Below the pieces are notes generated by a model. It saw only the letters and a program-made list of their open reading frames with translations. It ran no database searches and was not told the DNA's origin. A stretch of 12,485 nucleotides of DNA, from the NCBI GenBank assembly GCA_005885085.1, contig VAXY01000133.1, positions 1 through 12,485 on the forward strand, in the 5' to 3' direction. The DNA is from Actinomycetota bacterium (lineage in GTDB: Bacteria > Actinomycetota > Thermoleophilia > Gaiellales > Gaiellaceae). Made by a program: the position numbers and the translations under genes. Within the stretch, counting starts at the first letter, position 1. Each line of letters begins with the position of its first letter. Below, piece after piece: positions 5,983-12,485 of the stretch.

Positions 5983-8259
5983 CTATAACCAGCGCTTGTA
6001 TTTGAAAAACGCCACCATCGAGACGATCACAGCCACCATCAGCCCGACGATGATCCAGAACGCTTCGCGCGTGTGCTCGCCCGGGAAGAGGACGTTCATC
6101 CCGAAGATCCCGGAGATCAGAGTCAGCGGCAGCAAGACAACGCTGAACACAGTCAGGATCCGCAGCACGTCGTTCTGGCGGTGCGAGATCAGCGACTCGT
6201 TCGTGTCCTCGAGGGCCTCGACGACCTCCTTGTAGTTGTCGAGCAGGTCCCAGATGCGCTCGGACGCGTCGACGAGATCGTCGAAGTACAGCTCCAGGTT
6301 CTCCGGCAGGAAGCGCTCGATCCGCCGTTCGAGCAGGCGCAGGGCCGGCCGCTGCGGCTTGATGATCTTGCGGTAGGAGATGATCTCCTGCTTCGCCTTG
6401 GAGATGTCGCCGACGATCTCCTCGGAATGCCGCTCGTCGATGTCGTCCTCGATCGAATCGAGCTTGTACGCGATCTTGTCGAGGATCGGGAAGCAATAGT
6501 CGAAGAGGTCGTCGAGGACCTCGTAGAGCAGGCGCCCCGACCCCTTTTCGAAGAGCTGCGTGCGGAAGACCTCGTCCTCCTGGCAGCGGCTGAACAACCT
6601 CGTCACCGGGTTCAGCTGCACGTTCGGCATCGTCACGAGGTAGTCCGGCCCGAGGAAGAAGTCGAGCTCGGCGGCGTTCAGCCGCTGAATCGCCTTGTCG
6701 TAGGCGGGAAAGTGGAGGACGCCGAACAGGTAGCCCTCATCCGCGTAGTCGTCGATCTTCGGCCGCTGCCGCTTCGAAAGGACGTCCTCGACGTCGAGCG
6801 GGTGCCAGCCGAAGCGCGCGCGCAGTTCGTTGACGATCTCGGGCTCGACCGACTCGAGGTGGATCCAGGTGAGGCCTTCGGCGCTGAGTTCAGCGACGCG
6901 TGGTTCCGGGCGTGGTGCGACCGCCTCTGCGAAGCCGCGAGGCCTCGTCCGCCGGATGCGGGGCATGAGAGGGTCGTCGGTCGTCAGCGCCATGTTCGGC
7001 ATCGTACCCGGGACGCCTCCGACGGAATCCACGCGCGGCGTCAGGTGCAGGCGCGCCGGGATCCGCGCCTCGAGCGTGAGAGCGTACGCGGACGCCAGCA
7101 GGCAGATCCCCGCGGCCGCCGGCCAGAGGGCCAGAGGCTCGTGCTGCAGCACGAAGCCGCCGGCCGCGGGACCAACGAGCCAGCCGATCTGCCACGACGA
7201 GCTGGAGAACGCCATGTAACGGCCGAGCAGCCTCGGCTCGGCCAGGTCGACGACGAGCGGCGCATAGATCGCGCCGTGCAGGCACTCGCCGAGCGCGAAC
7301 ACGCCGACTGCGATCCCGAACACGATCGCAGCCTGCGTCCCGGTCAGCCAGGCTCCGCCGGCCATCACCGCCAGAAACGTCCCCGCCCAGATGACACCCA
7401 TCAACGCGAGGCCGCGCAGGCGGCGCCGTCCTTCCACGAGCTTCACGACCGGCAACTGCGCCAGGGCGACGACGCCGGAGAAGACGAACCAGAGGACGCC
7501 GATCGCCGGCTCGCTGACGTGCGCGGTGTTCTTGGCGAACGGAGGCAGCAGCTCCGACATGACCGCGATGCCGGCGCCGATGAAGATCACGTTCAGCAAG
7601 ATGTAGGCGATGAAGGTGCCGTTGCGCAGGACGTCCGCGTAGCGGCCGGGCTCGTGATGGGACTCGTGGTGACTCGGCGGTGGCACGAGTCGGAGCACGC
7701 CCACGAAGACGAGGAACGTCACCGCATTGAGCAGGAACAGGAAGGTGAAGGTGCCGGGCCGGTCGGTTCGGGCAATCGCGCCGGCGACGAGCCCGCCGAG
7801 CGCGATGCCGAGGTTCATCGTCATGCGCTGCTGCGCGAACGCCGAATGCCGGCGCGCGCGCGGCGTGAGCGAGCTCAGCAGCGTCGACTGGCTCGGCCAG
7901 AAAGAGCCGCTACCCGCGCCGGCGAGGACGTTCAGAGCGAACGCATGCCACGGTGTGCGGATGAGCGGGAAGAGCGCGAACGCCGTCGCCATCAAGACGA
8001 GCGCACCGCTCAGGACCGCTCGCGGGCCGAGGCGGTCGGACAGCGCGCCGCCGACGAATCCCGAGCAGAGCGCGGCGGCGGCGTTCGACGCGACGATCAG
8101 TCCCGCGACCCCGAGCGAGATCCCGCGCACGTTGTGCAGGTAGATGATCAGGAACGGCCCGATCACCCCGTTCCCGAACATGTTCGCGAGGCCGCCCGCC
8201 TGGAGGATCCAGACGTCGCGCGGCAGCTGCGGGTTCAGGCTGCGCAGGTAGGCCCGCAC
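5983..8259 (-). CDS. MFS transporter fused to CorA-type divalent-cation channel
   Basis: One open frame of 758 codons encodes two membrane proteins in series. Residues 1-400 are a major facilitator superfamily transporter: about 12 hydrophobic helices, the loop-2 motif GALSDRLGPRAV (71-82), and a hydrophilic mid-loop (PPPSHHESHHEPGRY, 193-207). The closest type is drug-efflux-like MFS; the substrate is unknown. Residues 430-758 are a CorA-family magnesium/cobalt channel: acidic cytoplasmic domain (WIHLESVEPE, HPLDVEDVL), long helices, then two C-terminal helices with the ion-filter motif GMN at 720-722 and a basic end KYKRWL. No stop codon separates them; the linker 401-430 is non-hydrophobic. 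The start is GTG 8259, six bases after TAGGGT. CorA alone could start at ATG 7002, 6993 or 6966. CorA proteins act as pentamers, so a fused product would carry five transporters. True fusion, or a lost stop by mutation or sequencing error, both remain possible. Confidence 0.85.
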   Translation of the reverse strand: MRAYLRSLNPQLPRDVWILQAGGLANMFGNGVIGPFLIIYLHNVRGISLGVAGLIVASNAAAALCSGFVGGALSDRLGPRAVLSGALVLMATAFALFPLIRTPWHAFALNVLAGAGSGSFWPSQSTLLSSLTPRARRHSAFAQQRMTMNLGIALGGLVAGAIARTDRPGTFTFLFLLNAVTFLVFVGVLRLVPPPSHHESHHEPGRYADVLRNGTFIAYILLNVIFIGAGIAVMSELLPPFAKNTAHVSEPAIGVLWFVFSGVVALAQLPVVKLVEGRRRLRGLALMGVIWAGTFLAVMAGGAWLTGTQAAIVFGIAVGVFALGECLHGAIYAPLVVDLAEPRLLGRYMAFSSSSWQIGWLVGPAAGGFVLQHEPLALWPAAAGICLLASAYALTLEARIPARLHLTPRVDSVGGVPGTMPNMALTTDDPLMPRIRRTRPRGFAEAVAPRPEPRVAELSAEGLTWIHLESVEPEIVNELRARFGWHPLDVEDVLSKRQRPKIDDYADEGYLFGVLHFPAYDKAIQRLNAAELDFFLGPDYLVTMPNVQLNPVTRLFSRCQEDEVFRTQLFEKGSGRLLYEVLDDLFDYCFPILDKIAYKLDSIEDDIDERHSEEIVGDISKAKQEIISYRKIIKPQRPALRLLERRIERFLPENLELYFDDLVDASERIWDLLDNYKEVVEALEDTNESLISHRQNDVLRILTVFSVVLLPLTLISGIFGMNVLFPGEHTREAFWIIVGLMVAVIVSMVAFFKYKRWL
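6966..7022 (-). promoter_or_regulatory. Possible internal start region for CorA
   Basis: On the minus strand GTCGGAGGCG lies upstream of in-frame ATGs at 7002, 6993 and 6966. GGAGG is about 13 bases from the first ATG, long for a ribosome site, and about 22 from the second. This is where a separate 324-336-residue CorA of normal size would begin, so internal initiation may supply free CorA alongside the fusion. Confidence 0.4.
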
Positions 8260-8293
8260 CCGCCGACCCTAATTGCCGGGCTACGCTCGCGGC
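8260..8293. promoter_or_regulatory. Back-to-back leaderless-type promoters
   Basis: The 34 bp between the divergent MFS-CorA and kinase genes holds TAGGGT on the minus strand (8266-8271), six bases before GTG 8259, and TACGCT on the plus strand (8282-8287), six bases before ATG 8294. That spacing puts transcription start at or next to the start codon. No ribosome site is seen for either gene. Confidence 0.55.
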
Positions 8294-9127
8294 ATGCAAG
8301 AGACGTCGCCGAGTGCGGTTGCCGCGGCGCTCGCGGTGGCGCGATCGCAGGGCCTGCGCTGCGACGAGCCGATCGTGCTGCGCGACGCGTGGCACGTGCT
8401 CCTGCACCTGCAGCCGCTGCCGGTCGTCGCGCGTGTGTCCGCCGGGCGGCCGTTTCCCGAGGGGCCGAAGCCCGACGACGTGGTTCGCGAGCTTGCCGTC
8501 GCCGCTCACGCCGCCCGCGCGGGCGCGCCGGTCGTGCCGCCGGCTGATGAGGTGGAAGCCGTGCCATATGAGCACGGCGGGCACATCGTCACGTTCTGGC
8601 GCTACGTCGATCCGCACGAGGCGGCCGACGCGTGTCAGGCCGGACGCGGGCTGCGCACGATCCACGAAGCGCTCGCCGACCTCGACGGTCCGCTGCCGGA
8701 GGCAGGGCACCCGCACGAGACGGGGGAGATGCTCGACTTCCTGTCGCCGGACCCTGGTACCGAGCTGCTCCGCGAGATCGTCTCTCGCCGCCCGGAGCTC
8801 GACGGACAGCCGCTCCACGGCGACGCACATCTCGGCAACTGCCTCGGCTCGTCCGGCGGCCCGTTGTGGCACGACTTCGAGACGGCGTGTCGCGGGCCGC
8901 GCGAGTACGACCTCGCGGCGCTTGTCATGGGCGACCGCATCGAGGGCGACAATCCACGGTCGCGGGATGCCCTTGCGGCGTACGGCGCGCACGACGCCGA
9001 GCTGCTCGACGCGATGCTGCCGCTCTACGCGGCGTGGGTCACGGTGTCGATGCTGGTAGCGATGCCGCGCCGACCCGAGCTCGCCGAGGTGGTCGAGCAG
9101 CGGCTGCGCTGGCTCTCAAAGCGGTAG
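8294..9127 (+). CDS. Aminoglycoside phosphotransferase (APH)-family kinase
   Basis: This 277-residue protein has the kinase-like fold signature of the APH family: the catalytic loop LHGDAHLGN (174-182; D177 as base, N182 as metal ligand) and the metal-binding aspartate in LWHDFETA (D194), followed by GPREYDLAAL (201-210). The N-terminal lobe is short and lacks an obvious glycine-rich loop, as is common in this family. Members phosphorylate small alcohols, such as aminoglycosides, choline, fructosamines or homoserine; the substrate cannot be told from sequence, and resistance should not be assumed. A TTG seven codons upstream is possible, but ATG 8294 sits six bases after TACGCT and is preferred. 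The stop codon overlaps the convergent membrane ORF by 12 bp. It is probably transcribed alone. Confidence 0.85.
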   Translation: MQETSPSAVAAALAVARSQGLRCDEPIVLRDAWHVLLHLQPLPVVARVSAGRPFPEGPKPDDVVRELAVAAHAARAGAPVVPPADEVEAVPYEHGGHIVTFWRYVDPHEAADACQAGRGLRTIHEALADLDGPLPEAGHPHETGEMLDFLSPDPGTELLREIVSRRPELDGQPLHGDAHLGNCLGSSGGPLWHDFETACRGPREYDLAALVMGDRIEGDNPRSRDALAAYGAHDAELLDAMLPLYAAWVTVSMLVAMPRRPELAEVVEQRLRWLSKR

Positions 9128-9352
9128 CAGCGAAATTCCGACGGCAACGATCCCCAGCGCCACAGAGACGTCGACGGCGGCTCTCGGAGGCAGGACCTTC
9201 TGGGCCGTTATGACCGCAGCAAGCACCAGCATCCAGGTGACGCTCATCGCTCCCAGCGCTACCAACATGAGCATGAGACCGGTCGCGGCGACGGCAGAGG
9301 CGCCGGCGACGCCGAGCGTCGCGACGAAAGACGCCGTCCTAGTATTCGTCAT
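9116..9352 (-). CDS. Two-helix membrane protein resembling the C-terminus of DUF2182 (truncated)
   Basis: A 78-codon frame starts at ATG 9352, inside the last 14 bases of the DUF899 gene, and ends at 9116. It has two or three hydrophobic helices. The stretch GLMLMLVALGAMSVTWMLVLAA followed by ITAQKVLP (residues 25-55) resembles the last part of DUF2182, a family of predicted metal-binding membrane proteins of roughly 250 residues. In that family this helix is normally preceded by a cysteine-rich CxxCC; here the equivalent position reads AVAAT, so the putative metal ligands are missing. The overlap with the upstream stop suggests translational coupling. It could be a decayed remnant or a small protein of its own. 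Its stop overlaps the end of the convergent kinase gene by 12 bp. The DUF2182 link is from memory of the family pattern. Confidence 0.55.
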   Translation of the reverse strand: MTNTRTASFVATLGVAGASAVAATGLMLMLVALGAMSVTWMLVLAAVITAQKVLPPRAAVDVSVALGIVAVGISLLPL

Positions 9353-10067
9353 GGCGGCGGAGCGGGAAGTCGGCGCTACGACCGTCCGGAACCTGGTCGA
9401 GCAGCTGGTCGTAGAAGGGCGCGAGCAGGAAGCGGTCGGGAGCGGTGCGGGAGTACGTGTGGTAGACAACGTCGTCCTCGAGCTTGAAGACGTTCCACCC
9501 CGGCGCCTCGGCCATGCCGTGCGCCAGATCGGTGCCGACGTTGTCGGCCCAATCCTTGAGCCAGTCGTCCGCCTCGTCGACCATCTTCTTCATCTCGCCC
9601 TGCGACATCTGCTGCTCGGTGAGCGCGAAGACGAAGTCGAAGTTGAAGTCGCTGTCGAACGACGAGACGTACGGGAACGTCCAACCCATCCGCTGCTTGT
9701 AGGCCTTGAGCTTCTCGATCGGCGCCCGGGAGATCGCAATCAGCGTGGTGTCCCGGTTGTTCACGTGGGGAAGGGCACCGTCGAAGCCATCCGCGAGCCC
9801 GGTGCACCCTGGGCAGGCAGCCTCGTACGTCGGGCCGAACATGAGGTGGTAGATCAAAAGCTGCGACCGCCCGTCGAACAGCTCGACGAGCGTCTTCTTC
9901 CCGTCCTCGGTGTCGAAGACGTACTCCTTGTCGACGCGAACCCACGGCAGCTCCTGCCGCTGCTTGGCGATCTCCTCGTCGAGCTTCCCAAGCTCCTGCT
10001 CTCGCCCGTGAACCGCCTGAACCGCCGCCTTCCATTCGTCCTTGGACACAACCGCGTGCTCTGTCAT
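9339..10067 (-). CDS. DUF899 family thioredoxin-like protein
   Basis: This 242-residue protein matches DUF899, a thioredoxin-fold family of unsettled role, probably redox related and cytoplasmic. Features include an N-terminal charged helix (EWKAAVQAVHGREQEL), the strand and loop LLIYHLMFGPTYEAACPGC with a CxxC (C85, C88) at the thioredoxin active-site position, NNRDTTLIAISRAP (103-116), MGWTFPYVSSF (127-137) and FNFDF (141-145), with a C-terminal VYHTYSRTAP segment (201-210). ATG 10067 is chosen because GAGGAGGAG (10072-10080) sits just ahead; the frame extends 13 codons further but without a better site. An AT-rich TAATAC on the minus strand near 10095 could be part of its -10. The small DUF2182-like ORF overlaps its end. 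Confidence 0.9.
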   Translation of the reverse strand: MTEHAVVSKDEWKAAVQAVHGREQELGKLDEEIAKQRQELPWVRVDKEYVFDTEDGKKTLVELFDGRSQLLIYHLMFGPTYEAACPGCTGLADGFDGALPHVNNRDTTLIAISRAPIEKLKAYKQRMGWTFPYVSSFDSDFNFDFVFALTEQQMSQGEMKKMVDEADDWLKDWADNVGTDLAHGMAEAPGWNVFKLEDDVVYHTYSRTAPDRFLLAPFYDQLLDQVPDGRSADFPLRRHDEY

Positions 10068-10110
10068 CAGGCTCCTCCTCTGCGTTCTCGATGTATTAGA
10101 CGGCACGTGC

Positions 10111-10154
10111 GCAAAAAACTCATCGCCGCGAATGCCGGCTTTGCCGGCGTTCGC
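10111..10154 (-). terminator. Hairpin with T-run downstream of tRNA-Arg
   Basis: On the minus strand GCGAACGCCGGC (10143-10154) pairs with GCCGGCATTCGC (10128-10139) around AAA, with one mismatch. A T6 run (10112-10117) follows about ten bases after the stem. This is a plausible intrinsic terminator for the leftward tRNA transcript, though the T-run is farther away than usual. Confidence 0.5.
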
Positions 10155-10179
10155 CTAGAGACGTTCTCCGACAGGACCT

Positions 10180-10224
10180 CCGCGCAAAATCATCATGGCC
10201 GCGAAGCGGCCGGATTTTGCGCGG
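10180..10224. repeat. Long composite inverted repeat beside tRNA-Arg
   Basis: CCGCGCAAAATC (10180-10191) and GATTTTGCGCGG (10213-10224) form a perfect 12-bp outer stem. Inside it GGCCGC (10197-10202) pairs with GCGGCC (10206-10211) around GAA. The structure starts four bases after the tRNA 3' end, so it may be the primary tRNA terminator or a processing signal. Confidence 0.75.
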
Positions 10225-10228
10225 TGAA

Positions 10229-10301
10229 TGCGCCTGGCAGGAATCGAACCTGCGACCTTGCGCTCCGGAGGCGCACGCTCTATCCCCTGAGCTACAGGCG
10301 C
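10229..10301 (-). tRNA. tRNA-Arg (anticodon CCG)
   Basis: The minus strand folds into a complete 73-nt cloverleaf: acceptor GCGCCTG/CAGGCGC (seven pairs), D arm GCTC/GAGC, anticodon stem TGCGC/GCGCA with loop CTCCGGA, five-base variable loop AGGTC, and T arm GCAGG/CCTGC with loop TTCGATT. Anticodon CCG reads the arginine codon CGG. The discriminator is A, and no CCA is encoded: TTC follows. All stems pair fully, so the gene looks functional. Confidence 0.97.
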
Positions 10302-10323
10302 GAGGGCGTCTAGTCTAGCCCCG
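10302..10323 (+). promoter_or_regulatory. Promoter box ahead of the epimerase gene
   Basis: TAGTCT (10311-10316) lies seven bases before ATG 10324 and no ribosome site is visible, which suits a leaderless transcript diverging from the tRNA. Confidence 0.4.
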
Positions 10324-11343
10324 ATGGAGGTCACGGCCCGGATCGCGACGCTCGAGCTCGCAGAGACGTTCGTGATCTCGCGAGAGTCGCAAGATACGGC
10401 CGAGGTCGTGCAGGTCGAGATCAGGCACGACGGCGTTTCCGGCTTCGGTGAGGGTGCGCCCATCGGGCGGTACGACGAGTCGACCGAGTCGGCGCTGCAG
10501 TACATAGAAGAGGCCGGCGACGCGCTCGGGGACGACCCGTTCGCGCTCGAAGAGATCGAGTCGCGACTCGAGTCGCGTGAGTGGGCGGCGCGGTCGGCGC
10601 TCGACGCCGCCTTGCACGACCTGCAGGGCCGGCTCACCGGCGTCCCTGTCTGGCGCCTGCTCGGACTCCGACAGCTCGGGCCGCCGACGTCGTGGACGAT
10701 CTGGCTCGGTGATCCCGACGACATGGGCAACCGTGCGGCGAAGATGGCCGACCGCTTCCTGCGCCTGAAGCTGAAGCTCGGCGCGCGCGACGGCCGTGAC
10801 GTCGACCGCGTCCGCGCGGTGCGCGCAACGACCGAGGCGCCGCTCCAGGTCGACGTGAACGAGTACTGGACGCTGGAGGAGGCGCTCGAAACGCTGCCGC
10901 AGCTGGCGGAGCTCGGGGTCGAGTACTGCGAACAGCCGCTGCCGGCCGGCGATCCCGGGGGCGCGCGCCTGAAGGCCGCCTCGCCGGTCCCCATCTACGT
11001 GGACGAGGACTGCCACCGTCTCGAGGACGTGGCTGCCTGCGCCGAGCGCGCGCACGGCATCAACATCAAGCTCGCCAAGTCCGGCGGCATCCGTGAAGCG
11101 GTCCGGATGGCGCACGCGGCCCGGGCGCTCGGCCTCGGGGTGATGCTCGGCTGCATGATCGAGTCCGGCCTCGGCATCGCCGCCGCCGCACAGGTCGCAG
11201 GGTTGTGCGACCACGTCGACCTCGACGGGAATCTGCTGCTCGCGCATGATCCGTGGCCCGGCGTCGAGCTCCGCGACGGCATCCAGGTCCCTGCAGACGA
11301 ACCCGGTCTCGGTGTCAGAGAAGAAGTACCTGATCCTCGCTGA
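10324..11343 (+). CDS. Dipeptide epimerase / N-acyl amino-acid racemase-like enzyme (enolase superfamily)
   Basis: This 339-residue protein has every landmark of the muconate-lactonising branch of the enolase superfamily: the KxK catalytic pair in RLKLKLG (K149, K151), metal ligands D177 (VDVNEYW), E203 (CEQPL) and the acidic DED at 227-229, the second catalytic lysine K249 in NIKLAKSGG, and GCMIESGLG (276-284). Such enzymes abstract the alpha proton of L-Ala-D/L-Glu or N-acylated amino acids and invert the centre. The gene overlaps a DUF1611 gene by 32 bp; that pairing is the one described for the DgcA (N-acetyl-D-Glu racemase) and DgcN route of D-glutamate breakdown, and similar pairs occur with murein-peptide epimerases. 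Which substrate applies here is open. ATG 10324 is the first start and fits homologues. The product is cytoplasmic, with no signal peptide. Confidence 0.9.
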   Translation: MEVTARIATLELAETFVISRESQDTAEVVQVEIRHDGVSGFGEGAPIGRYDESTESALQYIEEAGDALGDDPFALEEIESRLESREWAARSALDAALHDLQGRLTGVPVWRLLGLRQLGPPTSWTIWLGDPDDMGNRAAKMADRFLRLKLKLGARDGRDVDRVRAVRATTEAPLQVDVNEYWTLEEALETLPQLAELGVEYCEQPLPAGDPGGARLKAASPVPIYVDEDCHRLEDVAACAERAHGINIKLAKSGGIREAVRMAHAARALGLGVMLGCMIESGLGIAAAAQVAGLCDHVDLDGNLLLAHDPWPGVELRDGIQVPADEPGLGVREEVPDPR

Positions 11344-12337
11344 AGAGTTCTCGCACGACCCGCACTACGGCAAGACGATGCGGGGAGTGCTGCGTTACCG
11401 GCGGGAGTCGGTCGTCGCGATCCTCGACACGAAACGTGCGGGAGCGAGCGAGGACGGAGTCCCCGTCGTCGGAACCGTCGACGAGGGGATGCGGTACGAG
11501 CCGAACACGGCCCTCGTCGGAGTCGTCACCCAAGGCGGCCACTTTCCGGGCGATTGGCAGGACCTGCTGAAGAGCAGTGTCAGGCAGGGGCTCGACGTCG
11601 AGAACGGGTTGCACGTCCGGCTCCACGACATTCCGGGTCTCCCCGAGCTCGCCCGCGAACGCGGAGTCGAGCTGCGCGATCTCCGCGAGCCGCCGGGGGA
11701 CCTGAGCACGGCGACGGGCGCGAACCTCGAGGTCGACGCGACGATCGTCCTGACGGTCGGCTCCGACTGTGCGATCGGGAAGATGACCGCGACCTGCGAG
11801 CTCGACCTCGAGGCGCGGAATCGCGGCCTGCGTTCGGTGTTCGTCCCCACCGGCCAGACGGGCATCGCGATCGCCGGCTGGGGCATCTCGGTCGACGCGG
11901 TCGTCTCCGACTTCCTCGCCGGCGCCGCCGAGCGGCTGGTCGTCGAGGGCGGGGAGCGCGGCGACCTGCTCTGGGTCGAGGGGCAGGGAGCGATCCTGCA
12001 CCCGATCTACTCCGGCGTCACCGTCGGCCTGATGCACGGGAGCGCGCCGAATCTGTACGTCCTGTGCCACGAGGTGGGGCGGACCGTCACCGAAGGCGAT
12101 CCCACGGCCTCACCGATCGTGAGCCTGAAGGAGTTGGTGGACCTGCACGAGCGGATGTCGCTGAAGCTGCGGCCGGCGAAGGTCGCCTGCATCTCGCTCA
12201 ACACCTCCGAGGTGTCCGAAGAGGAAGCACGCATCGCGATCGAGGAGGCCGAGGCGGAGACGGGCCTGGCGGCGGACGATCCCGTTCGCTTCGGGGCCGG
12301 CAAACTCCTCGAAGCGGTACTCAACGCCGGCCCCTGA
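11312..12337 (+). CDS. DUF1611 family protein (DgcN-like, P-loop)
   Basis: The GTG at 11312 gives 341 residues beginning MSEKKYLILAEEFSHD, the expected DUF1611 N-terminus. An upstream in-frame ATG (11246) would add 22 residues buried in the epimerase gene and is not preferred. The N-terminal Rossmann-like part contains YGKTMRGVLRYR and VVAILD. The C-terminal part has the phosphate-binding loop VGSDCAIGKMTAT (149-161), then VFVPTGQTGIAI (177-188), WVEGQGAILHP (221-231) and LMHGSAPNLYVLCHE (240-254), all typical of the family. DUF1611 proteins paired with enolase-superfamily racemases include DgcN, reported to act as an N-acetyltransferase in D-glutamate catabolism; that role is borrowed by context. 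Its start lies inside the epimerase gene, so translation is probably coupled. The stop is 18 bp before the next exported protein. Confidence 0.9.
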   Translation: MSEKKYLILAEEFSHDPHYGKTMRGVLRYRRESVVAILDTKRAGASEDGVPVVGTVDEGMRYEPNTALVGVVTQGGHFPGDWQDLLKSSVRQGLDVENGLHVRLHDIPGLPELARERGVELRDLREPPGDLSTATGANLEVDATIVLTVGSDCAIGKMTATCELDLEARNRGLRSVFVPTGQTGIAIAGWGISVDAVVSDFLAGAAERLVVEGGERGDLLWVEGQGAILHPIYSGVTVGLMHGSAPNLYVLCHEVGRTVTEGDPTASPIVSLKELVDLHERMSLKLRPAKVACISLNTSEVSEEEARIAIEEAEAETGLAADDPVRFGAGKLLEAVLNAGP

Positions 12338-12355
12338 TCTGCCGACAAGACGGGG

Positions 12356-12485
12356 ATGAGGCGGATCTCTGCGGTCCTGGCATCCGCGTGCGCTGCGCTC
12401 GCCCTGACCGGGGCGGCTTCGAGCACGACCTTCGGCGTCGCGGACGACGCCGGCAAGTACGCCGAGGACGGCGGGGCCGGCTTCT
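12356..12485 (+). CDS. Exported protein, N-terminal part (partial)
   Basis: ATG 12356 opens a frame that runs off the window after 43 residues. MRRISAVLASACAALALTG is a signal peptide with a basic start and hydrophobic core, cleaved probably near GAASS. The mature part begins TTFGVADDAGKYAEDGGAGF. Openings of the type 'GVxDDAGKYAEDGG' occur, as I recall them, in actinobacterial exported proteins related to glycoside hydrolases, but too little is present to assign a function. It lies 18 bp after the DUF1611 stop, close enough for cotranscription, although an exported hydrolase need not share that pathway. Only a weak CGGGG precedes the ATG. Confidence 0.7.
   Translation, partial: MRRISAVLASACAALALTGAASSTTFGVADDAGKYAEDGGAGF

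Noticed and set aside
6073..8547. Very long plus-strand open frame (824 codons) opposite the MFS-CorA gene
   Set aside because: Its translation is rich in Arg, Asp, Glu and Val without domain patterns, as expected for the antisense of a GC-rich gene; the minus strand has unmistakable MFS and CorA motifs.
10229..10301. tRNA-Arg as an integration site of a mobile element
   Set aside because: No second copy of the tRNA 3' end, no integrase and no cargo genes are in the window.
9210..10313. 367-codon plus-strand frame opposite DUF899 and running into the tRNA
   Set aside because: It crosses the tRNA gene and the two hairpins and lacks any recognisable domain; it is a shadow.
1..12485. CRISPR array or defence island
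   Set aside because: No regularly spaced repeats and no nuclease, reverse transcriptase or restriction genes were seen on either strand.

Overview
The window is about 12.5 kb of GC-rich chromosomal DNA with tightly packed genes, frequent GTG/TTG starts and TAnnnT boxes six to eight bases ahead of several starts, as in leaderless transcripts. Together with the secreted propeller and repeat-type exoproteins and the DUF480/M32/CorA gene content, this suggests a high-GC actinobacterium, perhaps of the soil class Thermoleophilia. That placement is inference from style; no marker gene settles it.

Layout. 1-2214 (+): the tail of a LuxR-type response regulator, a DUF480 (YceH-like) winged-helix protein and an M32 carboxypeptidase, closely spaced and probably one transcript. 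2310-5801: a secreted Asp-box (BNR/sialidase-like) propeller gene, a convergent HIT-family nucleotide hydrolase/transferase gene, and a divergent secreted protein gene. An 820-bp segment here occurs twice (3581-4400 and 4958-5777, one mismatch). The second copy interrupts the secreted protein gene, fusing its body in frame to the propeller's last 52 residues and leaving a 37-codon relic made of its signal peptide and its last seven residues. 5814-8259 (-): a 758-residue open frame joining an MFS transporter to a CorA-type divalent-cation channel, followed by a 44-codon membrane ORF that ends in a strong hairpin. 8294-9127 (+): an aminoglycoside-phosphotransferase-family kinase, divergent from the MFS gene across 34 bp. 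9116-10067 (-): a DUF899 thioredoxin-like gene with an overlapping 78-codon two-helix membrane ORF resembling the end of DUF2182. 10229-10301 (-): tRNA-Arg(CCG) followed by two hairpins. 10324-12485 (+): an enolase-superfamily dipeptide-epimerase-like enzyme overlapping a DUF1611 gene (the DgcA/DgcN type of pairing), then the start of an exported protein.

How the genes fit together. The clearest functional pair is the epimerase and DUF1611 genes, whose coding regions overlap by 32 bp and which likely act on D-glutamate or cell-wall-derived peptides. The MFS and CorA parts are physically joined. The rest is a set of short unrelated operons. I found no CRISPR array, transposase, phage gene or clear defence system. 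The features most worth a second look are the 820-bp duplication (recent rearrangement or assembly error), the MFS-CorA fusion, and the M32 peptidase that lacks its His-Pro-Phe motif.
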